Of a stretch of DNA of 64,000 nt, positions 52,446 to 60,746 are shown in pieces. Origin of the DNA: DATFRX01 sp035630615. GTDB taxonomy: Bacteria; Actinomycetota; Actinomycetes; Propionibacteriales; Nocardioidaceae. Where the stretch lies: contig DASQKI010000049.1 in NCBI GenBank assembly GCA_035630615.1, forward strand, positions 1-64,000. The letters are read 5' to 3'. Made by a program: the position numbers and the translations under genes. The notes below the pieces were generated by a model, which worked only from the letters and a program-made list of their open reading frames with translations, searched no databases and had not been told where the DNA came from. Numbering within the stretch: position 1 is the first letter of the stretch; each line of letters opens with the position of its first letter.

Positions 52446-53546
52446 ATGAACGGAACAGAACGGGTCGACACGGTCGTCATCGGCGCCGGGCAGGCGGGTC
52501 TGGCCGCCGGTTATCACCTGAGCAGGCGCAAGCAGGAGTACGTGATCCTCGACCGGTATGCCCGCGTCGGGGACGTCTGGCGCAACCGATTCGAGTCGCT
52601 GCGGCTCTATACGCCGGCGAAGTACGACGGACTGCCGGGCTGGCCGATACCGGGCACGGGCTGGTCGTGGCCGACAGGGACCGAGATGGCCGACTACCTC
52701 GAGGCGTATGCGGCGAGGTTCGAGCTGCAGGTTCGGAGCGGGGTCGCCGTCGACCGGGTCGCCAAGCGCGACGGCGGCTTCGTCGTGACCAGCGGTTGTC
52801 GGCACCTCGAGGCGACCAACGTCGTCGTCGCGACCGGGGGCTGGCAGACGCCGAAGACCCCCGACTTCGCCGGCGAGCTGGACCCGGGCATCCGGCAACT
52901 GCACTCCAACGACTACCGCAACCCGTCCCAGCTACAGCCCGGCGCCGTGCTCGTCGTCGGCCTCGCCCACTCGGGCGGCGACGTCGCGCTCGAGCTGTCG
53001 GCCACGCACCCGACGACGGTGTGTGGACCGGTCCGCGGCGAGATCCCGTTCGACATCGAGGGCCGGGCCGCACGCATGGTGGTGCCGCTGCTCTGGTTCG
53101 CGGCCAACCACGTGCTGACCCAGCGCAATCCGCTCGGCCGCAAGATGCGGGCGCACGTCCGCGGCGAGGGCGGGCCGCTGCTGCGCGTGAAGCGGGCCGA
53201 CCTCGCCGATGCGGGCGTCGAACATTTCGAGGAGAAGGTCGTCGGCGTACGCGACGGCAAGCCGATGCTCGAGGACGGGCGGGTGCTCGACGTCCGCAAC
53301 GTCGTCTGGTGCACCGGCTTCGTCAAGGACGACCCGTGGATCGAGCTCGACGTGCCGACCGACGGAGGCTGGCCGGTGCAGGACAAGGGCGCGGTGCCGA
53401 AGCATCCGGGGCTGTACTTCGTCGGCCTGCCGTTCCAGTTCGCGTTCGCGTCGATGTTGGTCGGCGGGGTCGGTCGGGACGCGGAGTTCGTCGCGAAGGC
53501 GATCGCGAAGCGCGCGCGTCAGACGCAGGCGGCCGTCAGCGCCTAG
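52446..53546 (+). CDS. FAD-dependent NAD(P)-binding monooxygenase (CzcO-like)
   Basis: 366 residues. FAD site VVIGAGQAGLAAGYHLSRR, then YARVGDVWRNRFESLRLYTPAKYDGLPGW (the flavin monooxygenase WRxR-type region), NAD(P) site VLVVGLAHSGGDVALELS, and a closing NVVWCTGF motif. It should hydroxylate or oxidise a small nucleophile with NADPH and O2. ATG 52446 follows GAGAGGAG. The stop overlaps that of the convergent TetR gene by 4 bp. Confidence 0.92.
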   Translation: MNGTERVDTVVIGAGQAGLAAGYHLSRRKQEYVILDRYARVGDVWRNRFESLRLYTPAKYDGLPGWPIPGTGWSWPTGTEMADYLEAYAARFELQVRSGVAVDRVAKRDGGFVVTSGCRHLEATNVVVATGGWQTPKTPDFAGELDPGIRQLHSNDYRNPSQLQPGAVLVVGLAHSGGDVALELSATHPTTVCGPVRGEIPFDIEGRAARMVVPLLWFAANHVLTQRNPLGRKMRAHVRGEGGPLLRVKRADLADAGVEHFEEKVVGVRDGKPMLEDGRVLDVRNVVWCTGFVKDDPWIELDVPTDGGWPVQDKGAVPKHPGLYFVGLPFQFAFASMLVGGVGRDAEFVAKAIAKRARQTQAAVSA

Positions 53547-54181
53547 CCGGCGTGTCCTTCGGCCGCGTCGAGTGCGGGCATGAGGGGTGCGAGGGACTCG
53601 CGGAGTAGGTCGGGCAGCGAGCCGGACGGTACGACGAGCCCTCGAGCCGCGGACCCCTCGGCGGTCGGTCGGACCCATCGTTGGAGTGCGAGGTGAACGG
53701 CCGCGGCCACGCTTGCCGCGAGTACGCGGGCGGCGTATTGACCGGGATCGTCGAGGCGGTGAGCGATCGCGTCCGCGAGGGGATGCTCGATGTCGGTTGC
53801 GGAGCGGGCGAACGCATTGCGCAGCGCTGGATGGGTGGTGATCAGCAAGAGTGCGTCGCGATCGTGCTCAGCCGGATCGGTGTAGTGCTCGACGATCGCG
53901 TCGACGACGGCATCGCCGAGGCGGACATTTGCCGGCCGGGCGATGACCGCCGCCGCGACCCGCGACTCCCGTTCGGCGGTGACCGCGGCGATAATCGCGT
54001 GCTCTCGACGGGAGAAGTAGTTGTTGTAGGTCCGCGGCGAAACGCCGGCCGCTTCGGCGATGGCGTCGACGCGTACCTCGTCAGGCCCGCGCTCGAGCGC
54101 AAGTCGCAAGGCCGCGTCGCGCAACGCCTCTCGCGTCGCCTGCTTCTTCCGCTCGCGCAACCCGGTCCGTCTGGACGTCAC
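53543..54181 (-). CDS. TetR family transcriptional regulator
   Basis: 212 residues. N-terminal DNA-binding domain RERKKQATREALRDAALRLALERGPDEVRVDAIAEAAGVSPRTYNNYFSRREHAI (residues ~8-62), then a helical ligand-binding domain. GTG start at 54181 overlaps the end of the cupin gene (GTGA), so the two belong to one transcript. Its target may be the cupin or the convergent monooxygenase; not decidable here. Confidence 0.9.
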   Translation of the reverse strand: MTSRRTGLRERKKQATREALRDAALRLALERGPDEVRVDAIAEAAGVSPRTYNNYFSRREHAIIAAVTAERESRVAAAVIARPANVRLGDAVVDAIVEHYTDPAEHDRDALLLITTHPALRNAFARSATDIEHPLADAIAHRLDDPGQYAARVLAASVAAAVHLALQRWVRPTAEGSAARGLVVPSGSLPDLLRESLAPLMPALDAAEGHAG

Positions 54182-54736
54182 GGTCCGAGGACGCCGGGCG
54201 TCCAGATCTGCGACCAGTCTTCGCGCGGGCCGTACTTGTCGTCGTCCTTGACAGGGGCGCTGCGGCCCTGCTGGATGAGGCCGAAGTACATCCACGTCGA
54301 CTTGGCCTTCATGACCAGGGCGAGGGCGGTCTCGTCGCCGTCGTTGTAGTGCTTGTGGACCGAGTCGGTGTGCACGACGACGAGGTCATCCTTCTCCCAC
54401 TCGTAGCGCTGGTCGTCGTGGACCTCGTAGCCCTTGCCCTGGAGGATGTAGAAGACGGCCTCGTTTTGATGTCCGTGGCCGTGGTTGGACTTGCCGGCGG
54501 GGATCTCGACGAAATGCACCTGGAGGGTCTGGGTCAGGAACGGGTCGTCGCCCGGGCCGAGGCGCCACCAGGTACGCGAGTCCTTGGAGTCGCCTCGAGT
54601 GTCCGACCGACGCGTTGTCAACGACGACGTCGTCGCCGCGCAGTCGAGGAGCACTCAACTGGGCGGCGCGGACCTCCTTCAGCCCGTATTTGTCCGAGCT
54701 GATGCCCCGTAGAAACACTCGTCCGCCGTCACCCAT
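54178..54736 (-). pseudogene. Cupin-domain gene with a single frameshift
   Basis: ATG 54736, with AAAGGAG 8 bases upstream, begins MGDGGRVFLRGISSDKYGLKEV. The good coding text then changes frame near 54592-54602: VDNASVGHS is read in one frame and RGDSKDSRTWWRLGPGDDPFL in the next. The remainder (HFVEIPAGKSNHGHGHQNEAVFYILQGKGYEVHDD) is a normal cupin with metal His residues (HGHGHQNE, later HTDSVHKHYN). One inserted or deleted base explains it. Everything after the shift is well preserved, so the change is recent or a sequence error. Divergent from the FadR-like genes and near their operator. Confidence 0.75.
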
Positions 54737-54782
54737 CGATAGACTCCTTTCGTGGGACCATCCGTCGGAAAGACTATCATAA

Positions 54783-54801
54783 TGTCTGACCATTTGACCA
54801 T
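54783..54801. promoter_or_regulatory. GntR/FadR-type operator upstream of the first regulator
   Basis: TGTCTGACCA followed closely by TTTGACCAT: two GACCAT half-sites and an imperfect inverted half (AATGTC). It lies in the 81-bp divergent space between the cupin and the first gntR, and resembles the perfect site at 56293-56303. Confidence 0.5.
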
Positions 54802-54817
54802 AGCGCGGGAGTAGCAG

Positions 54818-55579
54818 ATGGCGGCCACGTCAAGTAACCAGAAGGCCGACACTGGCATGTTCCGGCCGGTGAATGTCGGCCGGGCGTCCGAGGACGTCGT
54901 ACGCCAGATCAAGGGCGCGATCCACTCCGGTCAGCTGCGTCCCGGCGACGCCCTGCCGTCCGAGCGGGAGCTGACCGGGCGGCTCGGCGTCAGTCGGGTC
55001 ACGGTCCGCGACGCCTTACGGACGCTAGAAGCCACCGGTCTGGTCCAGATTCGGGTCGGCGCTCGCGGCGGCGCGTTCGTCACCGCGCCGGCGCCGGGGT
55101 ACGTCGGCGAGGGCCTGGCCAACATGCTCCTGCTGTCGTCGACATCACCCGAAGACGTGACCGAGGCCCGGATGATCTTCGAGCTGGGTGCCATCCCGCT
55201 GGTCTGCGAGCGGCGAACCGACGAGGACCTCGCCGAGCTCGAAGCGATCTGCGCCCGGGCCGACGCCGCCCTGAAGCAGGGCGACTTCGACGTCCGACTG
55301 TCGGCCGAGTTTCACATCCGGCTGGCGGCCTCGGCGCACAACACGGCGATCGCGTTGATCGTCGACTCCTTCCAGGGGCCGCTGCTGATGTCGCTCGCGC
55401 GGGCCCGCGACGTCGCGCCCACGATGGGCAAGCAGGGCGCCCGCGAGCACCACAAGCTCGTCGAGGCGATCCGCAAGCGCGACGTCGACGCCGCGCACGC
55501 ATTGATGGAGCGTCACCTCGGCCGGACGGCGGCACGCCTCCACAGGCGTGGGTCCGCCGCACGAGGCGCCGCCGAATGA
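54818..55579 (+). CDS. FadR/GntR family transcriptional regulator (copy 1)
   Basis: 253 residues. Winged helix-turn-helix (IKGAIHSGQLRPGDALPSERELTGRLGVSRVTVRDALRTLEATGLV) followed by an FCD all-helical domain. The FCD metal ligands appear in EARMIFELGAIPLVCER, FHIRLAASAHN and REHHKLVEAIRKRDVDAAHALMERHL. FCD regulators bind organic acids with a metal ion. The next gene is a paralog overlapping by ATGA; both probably regulate the following enzyme genes and themselves. Confidence 0.93.
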   Translation: MAATSSNQKADTGMFRPVNVGRASEDVVRQIKGAIHSGQLRPGDALPSERELTGRLGVSRVTVRDALRTLEATGLVQIRVGARGGAFVTAPAPGYVGEGLANMLLLSSTSPEDVTEARMIFELGAIPLVCERRTDEDLAELEAICARADAALKQGDFDVRLSAEFHIRLAASAHNTAIALIVDSFQGPLLMSLARARDVAPTMGKQGAREHHKLVEAIRKRDVDAAHALMERHLGRTAARLHRRGSAARGAAE

Positions 55580-56280
55580 GTAGCGACGCGAGCTTCCTGA
55601 CGCCGGTTGCCGGAGGTCGGGCGAGTCAGCAGATCGTCGACCAGATCGTCGAGCTGCTGCGCACTGGTGAGCTCAAGGCCGGGCACCGGCTGCCGTCGGA
55701 GCGTCAGCTGGCCGAGGCGTTCGGCGTCAGCCGCGTGACCGTGCGCGACGCCATCCGGATTCTGCAGGCCCGCGGTCTCATGGAGGTCAAGGTCGGCGTG
55801 TCCGGTGGCGCGTTCGTCACGGCGCCGACCGCCGACGTCTTGGGCGAGCGGTTGAGCGACGTGCTCGCCATGTCCGACATCAGTCCGGAGGAGGTCGCCG
55901 AAGCCCGACTCGTCATGGAGCTCGGCATCTTGGACCTCGCCTTGAAGCGGGCGACCGACGACGACCTCGCGGCGCTCGGCGACATCTGCGAGCAGGCCGA
56001 GCAGGCGATGGTCGACGATAGCTACGACCCGCAGCTGGCCAGCGACTTCCACGCTCGGCTGGCGGCGGCGTCGCAAAACTGGGCGGTGACGCAGGTGGCC
56101 GAGTCGTTTCGCGGCCCGTTGCGGATGGCCGCGCTGCGCGAGCGTGAGCCGGTCGACGACGCCCATCAGCGTACGGTCGAGGACCATCGTGTCGTCCTCG
56201 AAGCGTTGACCGAGCGCGACCGCGACGCCGCCCGAGCGGCCATGGTTCGCCATCTCACCCGAGGGACGTCGCTCACCTAA
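55576..56280 (+). CDS. FadR/GntR family transcriptional regulator (copy 2)
   Basis: 234 residues, the same architecture as its upstream neighbour: IVELLRTGELKAGHRLPSERQLAEAFGVSRVTVRDAIRILQARGLM, then FCD with DFHARLAAASQNWAV and VEDHRVVLEALTERDRDAARAAMVRHL. Many positions match copy 1, so this is a tandem duplication with a translational link. The two could act as a heterodimer or have split ligands. An exact TGGTCTGACCA operator follows 13 bp after its stop, in front of the enzyme genes. Confidence 0.93.
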   Translation: MSSDASFLTPVAGGRASQQIVDQIVELLRTGELKAGHRLPSERQLAEAFGVSRVTVRDAIRILQARGLMEVKVGVSGGAFVTAPTADVLGERLSDVLAMSDISPEEVAEARLVMELGILDLALKRATDDDLAALGDICEQAEQAMVDDSYDPQLASDFHARLAAASQNWAVTQVAESFRGPLRMAALREREPVDDAHQRTVEDHRVVLEALTERDRDAARAAMVRHLTRGTSLT

Positions 56281-56292
56281 CAGAAGGTGTTA

Positions 56293-56303
56293 TGGTCTGA
56301 CCA
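56293..56303. promoter_or_regulatory. FadR-type operator before the catabolic genes
   Basis: TGGTCTGACCA, a perfect 11-bp palindrome of the TGGTCnGACCA kind used by GntR/FadR proteins, 19 bp before the start at 56322. Confidence 0.65.
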
Positions 56304-56321
56304 ATTAACGTAGGCGACCAG

Positions 56322-57431
56322 ATGAAGATCACCGACGTACGACTCGACCGGCTGCGGCTGCCACTCGACCCGCCGTTCCGGGCGGCCTGGGATCCGACGC
56401 CCCGTGATCGCTTCGACGCCACCGTGGTGCGGGTCGAGACCGACGAGGGCGTCACCGGCATCGGATCCGGCGACACGATGAACGGCTTCGACGCCTATCG
56501 CCATCTCTTCGTCGGGACCGATCCGCTGCAGATCATGCGGCAGGTGCGCACGATCGAGACGATCAACTTCCACGCCGGTCGGTTTTGGCCGTTGGAGGCG
56601 GCACTGTGGGACATCGTCGGACAGGTGGCGGGGCTGCCCGTCGCGACGCTGTTCGGCAACTCGGCGACCCGGCTGCCGGCCTACATGTCGACCGGCGAGC
56701 TCAAGGACCCGTCGGCCCGGGTGGAGTCCGCCGTCGCGGCGCGCGAGCGCGGCTTCCGGGCGATCAAGCTCCGCGTCGACCGCGACCGGGTCGGCGCGGG
56801 CGTCGCGACGGTACGCGCGGTCCGGGACGCCCTCGGCGACGACATCGACCTGATGGTCGATCTCAACCAGTCGTGGCGCCTGCCCGGCGATGTCGAGCCG
56901 GCCCTCGACGCCAAGGTGGTCCGCCGGGTCGTCGCCGCGTTGGAGGAGTTGGGCGTGCTCTGGGTCGAGGAGCCGCTGCCGTATGCCGACTGGCGCGGCC
57001 TGCGCGAGTTGCGCGCCTCGACCTCGTTGAGCATCGCCGGCGGCGAGATGCTGCCATCGTTCGACGAGGTCCTCGACTACCTCGAGCATGACGTGCTCGA
57101 CGTCTATCAGATGGACTGCGTGCTCGCGATCGGCATGCATCGGGCTCGCGTCGCCGCCGAGTTGGCGCAGCACCGGCACCGACGGTTCACTCCACATAGC
57201 TGGACCAACGGCATCGGCCTCTTGTCCAACCTGCAGGTCGCGTGCGGCGTCGGAGCCGGCCCCTACTTCGAGTTTCCCCTCGACCCCGACGGATGGACGG
57301 TCGAGCGCCGCGACTTCATGCTCGCCGAGCCGGTACGGATCGACGCCGACGGCTACGTCGCGATCCCGGACCGGCCAGGGCTCGGCGTCCAGCTCGACGA
57401 CGACGCGATGGCAAGGTGGTCGGTGACATGA
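56322..57431 (+). CDS. Mandelate racemase/muconate lactonizing enzyme family (enolase superfamily)
   Basis: 369 residues. Capping domain (1-120), then a TIM barrel: AIKLRVDRDR (catalytic Lys, KxR instead of the common KxK), metal ligands Asp in MVDLNQSW, Glu in VEEPLPY and Glu in AGGEMLPS, and a His in FTPHSWTNG. The His plus KxR suggests a mandelate racemase-type acid-sugar dehydratase or racemase rather than a cycloisomerase. It precedes an aldehyde dehydrogenase and an alcohol dehydrogenase in one operon, so it may begin the breakdown of a hydroxy or sugar acid. Exact substrate unknown. Confidence 0.88.
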   Translation: MKITDVRLDRLRLPLDPPFRAAWDPTPRDRFDATVVRVETDEGVTGIGSGDTMNGFDAYRHLFVGTDPLQIMRQVRTIETINFHAGRFWPLEAALWDIVGQVAGLPVATLFGNSATRLPAYMSTGELKDPSARVESAVAARERGFRAIKLRVDRDRVGAGVATVRAVRDALGDDIDLMVDLNQSWRLPGDVEPALDAKVVRRVVAALEELGVLWVEEPLPYADWRGLRELRASTSLSIAGGEMLPSFDEVLDYLEHDVLDVYQMDCVLAIGMHRARVAAELAQHRHRRFTPHSWTNGIGLLSNLQVACGVGAGPYFEFPLDPDGWTVERRDFMLAEPVRIDADGYVAIPDRPGLGVQLDDDAMARWSVT

Positions 57432-58930
57432 ACAGCTTGTTGGAGCGAGGCAAGGACGACTGGCTGGCGGCCGCCGACGCGGTCCGTCCGGAGGGCCGGC
57501 TGTACATCGACGGCAACCATCGCGACGCGGCCTCCGGCGCGACCTTCGAGACCCGGAGCCCGCGCGACGGGAGCGGGTTGGCCGACGTGGCGCGCGGCGC
57601 CGATGCGGATGTCGACGCCGCGGTACGGGCCGCCCGGGCCGCCTTCGACGACGGCCGCTGGCGTACTCGGTCACCCCGGGCCCGCAAGCACGTCATGCTG
57701 CGCTGGGCCGAGCTGATCCGCGAGCACGCCGAGGACTTGGCGCTGCTCGAGACCCTCGACATGGGCAAGCCGATCGTCGAGTCGGTCCGCGTCGACGTAC
57801 CGTCGGCGGCCTACTGCATCCAGTGGTACGCCGAGGCGCTCGACAAGCTGTACGACGAGATCGGCCCGAGCGGCGCCGACACCCTCGTCACGATCACCCG
57901 CGAGCCGCTCGGTGTCGTCGGCGCCGTGGTGCCGTGGAACTACCCCCTGATCATCGCGTCGTGGAAGCTGGCGCCTGCGATCGCGACGGGCAACAGCGTC
58001 GTGCTCAAGCCAGCCGAGCAGTCGTCGCTGTCGTCGATCCTGTTGGCCCGACTCGCTGTCGAGGCCGGCCTGCCCCCAGGCGTACTCAACGTCGTCACCG
58101 GAATCGGTCCGGAGGCGGGGCAGGCACTGGGGCGACACCCCGACGTCGACAAGATCGCGTTCACCGGGTCGGGCGAGGTCGGGCGGCTGTTCTTGCGCTA
58201 TGCCGCCGACTCCAACGCGAAGCAGGTGCAACTCGAGGCCGGCGGCAAATCGCCCCAGCTCGTCCTCGCCGACGTCGACGACCTCGCGGCCGCGGCCGAG
58301 GCGATCGCGTGGGGCGTCTGCTACAACGCCGGCCAGACCTGCAACGCCGGATCGCGGCTGATCGTCGACCGAACGATCAAGGACGAGCTCCTCGGTCGAG
58401 TCGTCGACGTAGTCGAGGGCTTTGTCGTCGGAGATCCTCTGGACCCGGCGACGACGATGGGTCCGATCGTCGACCAGACCCAGCTCGACCGCGTCCTGAA
58501 CTACCTCGACATCGGTCGTGACGAAGGCGCCGAGCTGATCGGAGGCCAGCGGGTCCGCCTCGAGAGCGGCGGTTACTTCGTCGAGCCTGCGGTGCTGGAT
58601 CGGGTCGCCAACACAGCCCGCGTCGCCCAAGAGGAGATCTTCGGGCCGGTCCTGTCGGTAGTCGAGTTCGCTGGTGTCGATGAGGGTGTCGCGCTCGCCA
58701 ACCAGACCTCCTATGGCCTGGCAGCTTCGGTGTGGACCCGTGACCTCGCGACCGCGCACCGGGTGTCGCGGGCCTTGGGGGCCGGCACCGTGTGGGTCAA
58801 CACGTTTGACGCGACGGACGTTTTCGCGCCGTTCGGCGGCGTCAAGGGCTCCGGCTTCGGCCGCGACAAGTCCCTGCACGCGTTGGACGAATACACCGCG
58901 TTGAAGACCACCTGGATCGACCTGTCGTGA
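57428..58930 (+). CDS. NAD(P)-dependent aldehyde dehydrogenase
   Basis: 500 residues. VVPWNYPLIIASWKLAPAIA (cofactor pocket), FTGSGEVGR, catalytic Glu in LEAGGKSPQLV, catalytic Cys in NAGQTCNAGSRL, and the end motif PFGGVKGSGFGRDKSLHALDEY. Similar to gamma-aminobutyraldehyde/PuuC-type enzymes. Oxidises an aldehyde to the acid. ATG 57428 overlaps the previous gene (ATGA); the stop shares a base with the next (TGATG). Confidence 0.94.
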   Translation: MNSLLERGKDDWLAAADAVRPEGRLYIDGNHRDAASGATFETRSPRDGSGLADVARGADADVDAAVRAARAAFDDGRWRTRSPRARKHVMLRWAELIREHAEDLALLETLDMGKPIVESVRVDVPSAAYCIQWYAEALDKLYDEIGPSGADTLVTITREPLGVVGAVVPWNYPLIIASWKLAPAIATGNSVVLKPAEQSSLSSILLARLAVEAGLPPGVLNVVTGIGPEAGQALGRHPDVDKIAFTGSGEVGRLFLRYAADSNAKQVQLEAGGKSPQLVLADVDDLAAAAEAIAWGVCYNAGQTCNAGSRLIVDRTIKDELLGRVVDVVEGFVVGDPLDPATTMGPIVDQTQLDRVLNYLDIGRDEGAELIGGQRVRLESGGYFVEPAVLDRVANTARVAQEEIFGPVLSVVEFAGVDEGVALANQTSYGLAASVWTRDLATAHRVSRALGAGTVWVNTFDATDVFAPFGGVKGSGFGRDKSLHALDEYTALKTTWIDLS

Positions 58931-60039
58931 TGCCGAAGACCCCGCGGGTCGACTTCGGCGCTGCGTCGATCGAGCGGCTGCCCGACGTCGTGCGGCGGAT
59001 CGGACCGGCGCGGGTGTTTCTCGTGACCGATGCGGGACTGCTGCGGGCCGGGCTCGTCGATCGGGTACGCGGGTTGCTCCACGCCGACGGCCTCGAGACC
59101 GCGACGTACGACGCCGTCGAGCCCAACCCCACGACCCAGACCCTCGACGGAGGTGCCGATCGGGCTCGGGCCTTCGGCGAGTCGACCGTCGTCGCCCTCG
59201 GTGGCGGTTCGGTGCTCGACACGGCCAAGGGCGTCGCGCTGCTCGGCGCCAATGCCGGCCTCGGCGGCGATCTCACTGCAGAGGTGGCCCGCGCGGGCTG
59301 GCCGATCGTCGCGATCCCCACGACGGCTGGATCCGGCGCGGAGACCAACGGCTTCGGCGTCATCGAAGACACCTCCGCGCGGTGCAAGGTCTACGTCGGC
59401 CACGACAGTGTCCGGCCGCGGCACGTGATCCTCGATCCAGAGGTGACCCTAGGCCTGCCGCCACGGGCGACGGCCGCGACCGGCATGGATGCCCTGGTCC
59501 ACGGCATCGAGTCGCTGGCGTCGCGGCGATCCACACCGGTGTCGGCGGCGTACGCGGCGCAGGCGATCGGCCTCGTGAGTGGCAACCTTCGTCGCGCGGT
59601 GGCCGACGGCACCGATCTGGTGGCGCGATCTAAGATGCTGCTCGGCGCCCACCTGGCCGGGCTCGCCCTGACCCGAAGCGGACTCGGACTCGTGCACGGG
59701 ATCGCGCACGCGCTGACCAACCACACCGGAGCCGTGCACGGCATTGCCCTGTCGGCGGTCGTCGACGAGGTGATGACCCGCACGGTCGCCGCCGCGGGCG
59801 AGGCGTACGTCGCGGCCGGGACGGCGATGGGAGTCGGCGGCGGAGTCGAGGCGGTCGTCGCGGCGGTCCGCGAGCTGGCCGACGACGTCGGTGCACGGGG
59901 GCCGCTACGCAAGCTCGGCGTCGACGAGACCATGCTCCCCTCGATCGCGGAGGGCGCCCTGGCCGACGCGGTGACCGTCAATCACCCTCGGGCGTTCGGA
60001 GCCGACGAAGTCGTGGCGCTGCTCGCCGAGCGGCTCTGA
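58930..60039 (+). CDS. Iron-containing alcohol dehydrogenase (maleylacetate reductase-like)
   Basis: 369 residues from ATG 58930 (a GTG one codon earlier is possible). Cofactor motif ALGGGSVLDTAKGVALL, TTAGSGAETNGFGV, metal ligands Asp and His in TGMDALVHGIESL, His in LGLVHGIAHALTNHTGAVHG. Reduces or oxidises an aldehyde, alcohol or keto acid with NAD(P)H. Last gene of the operon of two regulators, an enolase-superfamily enzyme, ALDH and ADH. The 161 bp to the next start hold a minus-strand tail (ending at 60041) that I could not assign. Confidence 0.92.
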   Translation: MPKTPRVDFGAASIERLPDVVRRIGPARVFLVTDAGLLRAGLVDRVRGLLHADGLETATYDAVEPNPTTQTLDGGADRARAFGESTVVALGGGSVLDTAKGVALLGANAGLGGDLTAEVARAGWPIVAIPTTAGSGAETNGFGVIEDTSARCKVYVGHDSVRPRHVILDPEVTLGLPPRATAATGMDALVHGIESLASRRSTPVSAAYAAQAIGLVSGNLRRAVADGTDLVARSKMLLGAHLAGLALTRSGLGLVHGIAHALTNHTGAVHGIALSAVVDEVMTRTVAAAGEAYVAAGTAMGVGGGVEAVVAAVRELADDVGARGPLRKLGVDETMLPSIAEGALADAVTVNHPRAFGADEVVALLAERL

Positions 60040-60200
60040 CTCACAGCGCGGCGACAATGGCTTCGAGCCCGGCGACGTCTCGGGTACGAAGGGCCAGTCT
60101 GGTTCGGCGCCTGGCCGATTGGTATCGGCGAAATCACGTTTCGGTGAACCCCCCGACCTAGTCGATGCCTCTGTCAGCCGCTGACGCGTACCCTGCTCCG

Positions 60201-60746
60201 GTGACCGAACGCCACGACCAGGTCCGCACCGACCGCCTGCTGATGCGCCGCTGGCGCGACTCCGACCGCGACCCGTTCGCCGCGATGAACGCCGATGCCG
60301 AGGTGATGCGGTACTTCCCCGCCGCGATGACGCAGACCGAGTCCGATGCCTTCGTCGACCGCATCGAGGAGCGGTTCGATACGCAGGGCTTCGGGCTGTG
60401 GGCGTTGGAGCTGGCCGAGACCGGCGAGTTCCTCGGCTACACCGGTCTCAATCCGATGCCCGACGGCGTTCCGGGCGCCGGTGGGATGGAGGTCGGCTGG
60501 CGACTCAGCGTCGCCGCATGGGGGAAGGGCTACGCGACCGAGGCTGCGAACGCGGCGGTCGACGTCGCTTTCAACGGCGCCGGGCTCGGCGAGCTCTGGT
60601 CGATGACGGCGGTTCTCAACGGGCCGTCGCAGGCCGTCATGCGTCGCATCGGCATGACGCTGCTCGGGACATTCGAGCACCCGCGGATTGACGCCGACAG
60701 CCCGCTGCGGCCGCACGTGATCTATCGGCTCGAGCGACCGGCCTGA
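60201..60746 (+). CDS. GNAT family acetyltransferase (RimJ/RimL type)
   Basis: 181 residues: VRTDRLLMRRWRDSDRDPFAAMNADAEVMRYFPA, GMEVGWRLSVAAWGKGYATEAANAAV (acetyl-CoA loop WGKGYATEA) and LNGPSQAVMRRIGMTLLGTFEHPRID. I place the start at GTG 60201: TACCCT, a -10-like hexamer, lies about 6 bases upstream, fitting a leaderless transcript, and the fold begins here. An ATG at 60165 would add 12 residues. Convergent with the BBE gene, overlapping 25 bp. Confidence 0.87.
   Translation: MTERHDQVRTDRLLMRRWRDSDRDPFAAMNADAEVMRYFPAAMTQTESDAFVDRIEERFDTQGFGLWALELAETGEFLGYTGLNPMPDGVPGAGGMEVGWRLSVAAWGKGYATEAANAAVDVAFNGAGLGELWSMTAVLNGPSQAVMRRIGMTLLGTFEHPRIDADSPLRPHVIYRLERPA

Noticed and set aside
60041..60110. 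Minus-strand gene tail (ending LALRTRDVAGLEAIVAAL)
   Set aside because: Reads like a protein C-terminus, but no start, domain or upstream frame supports it; possibly another remnant.
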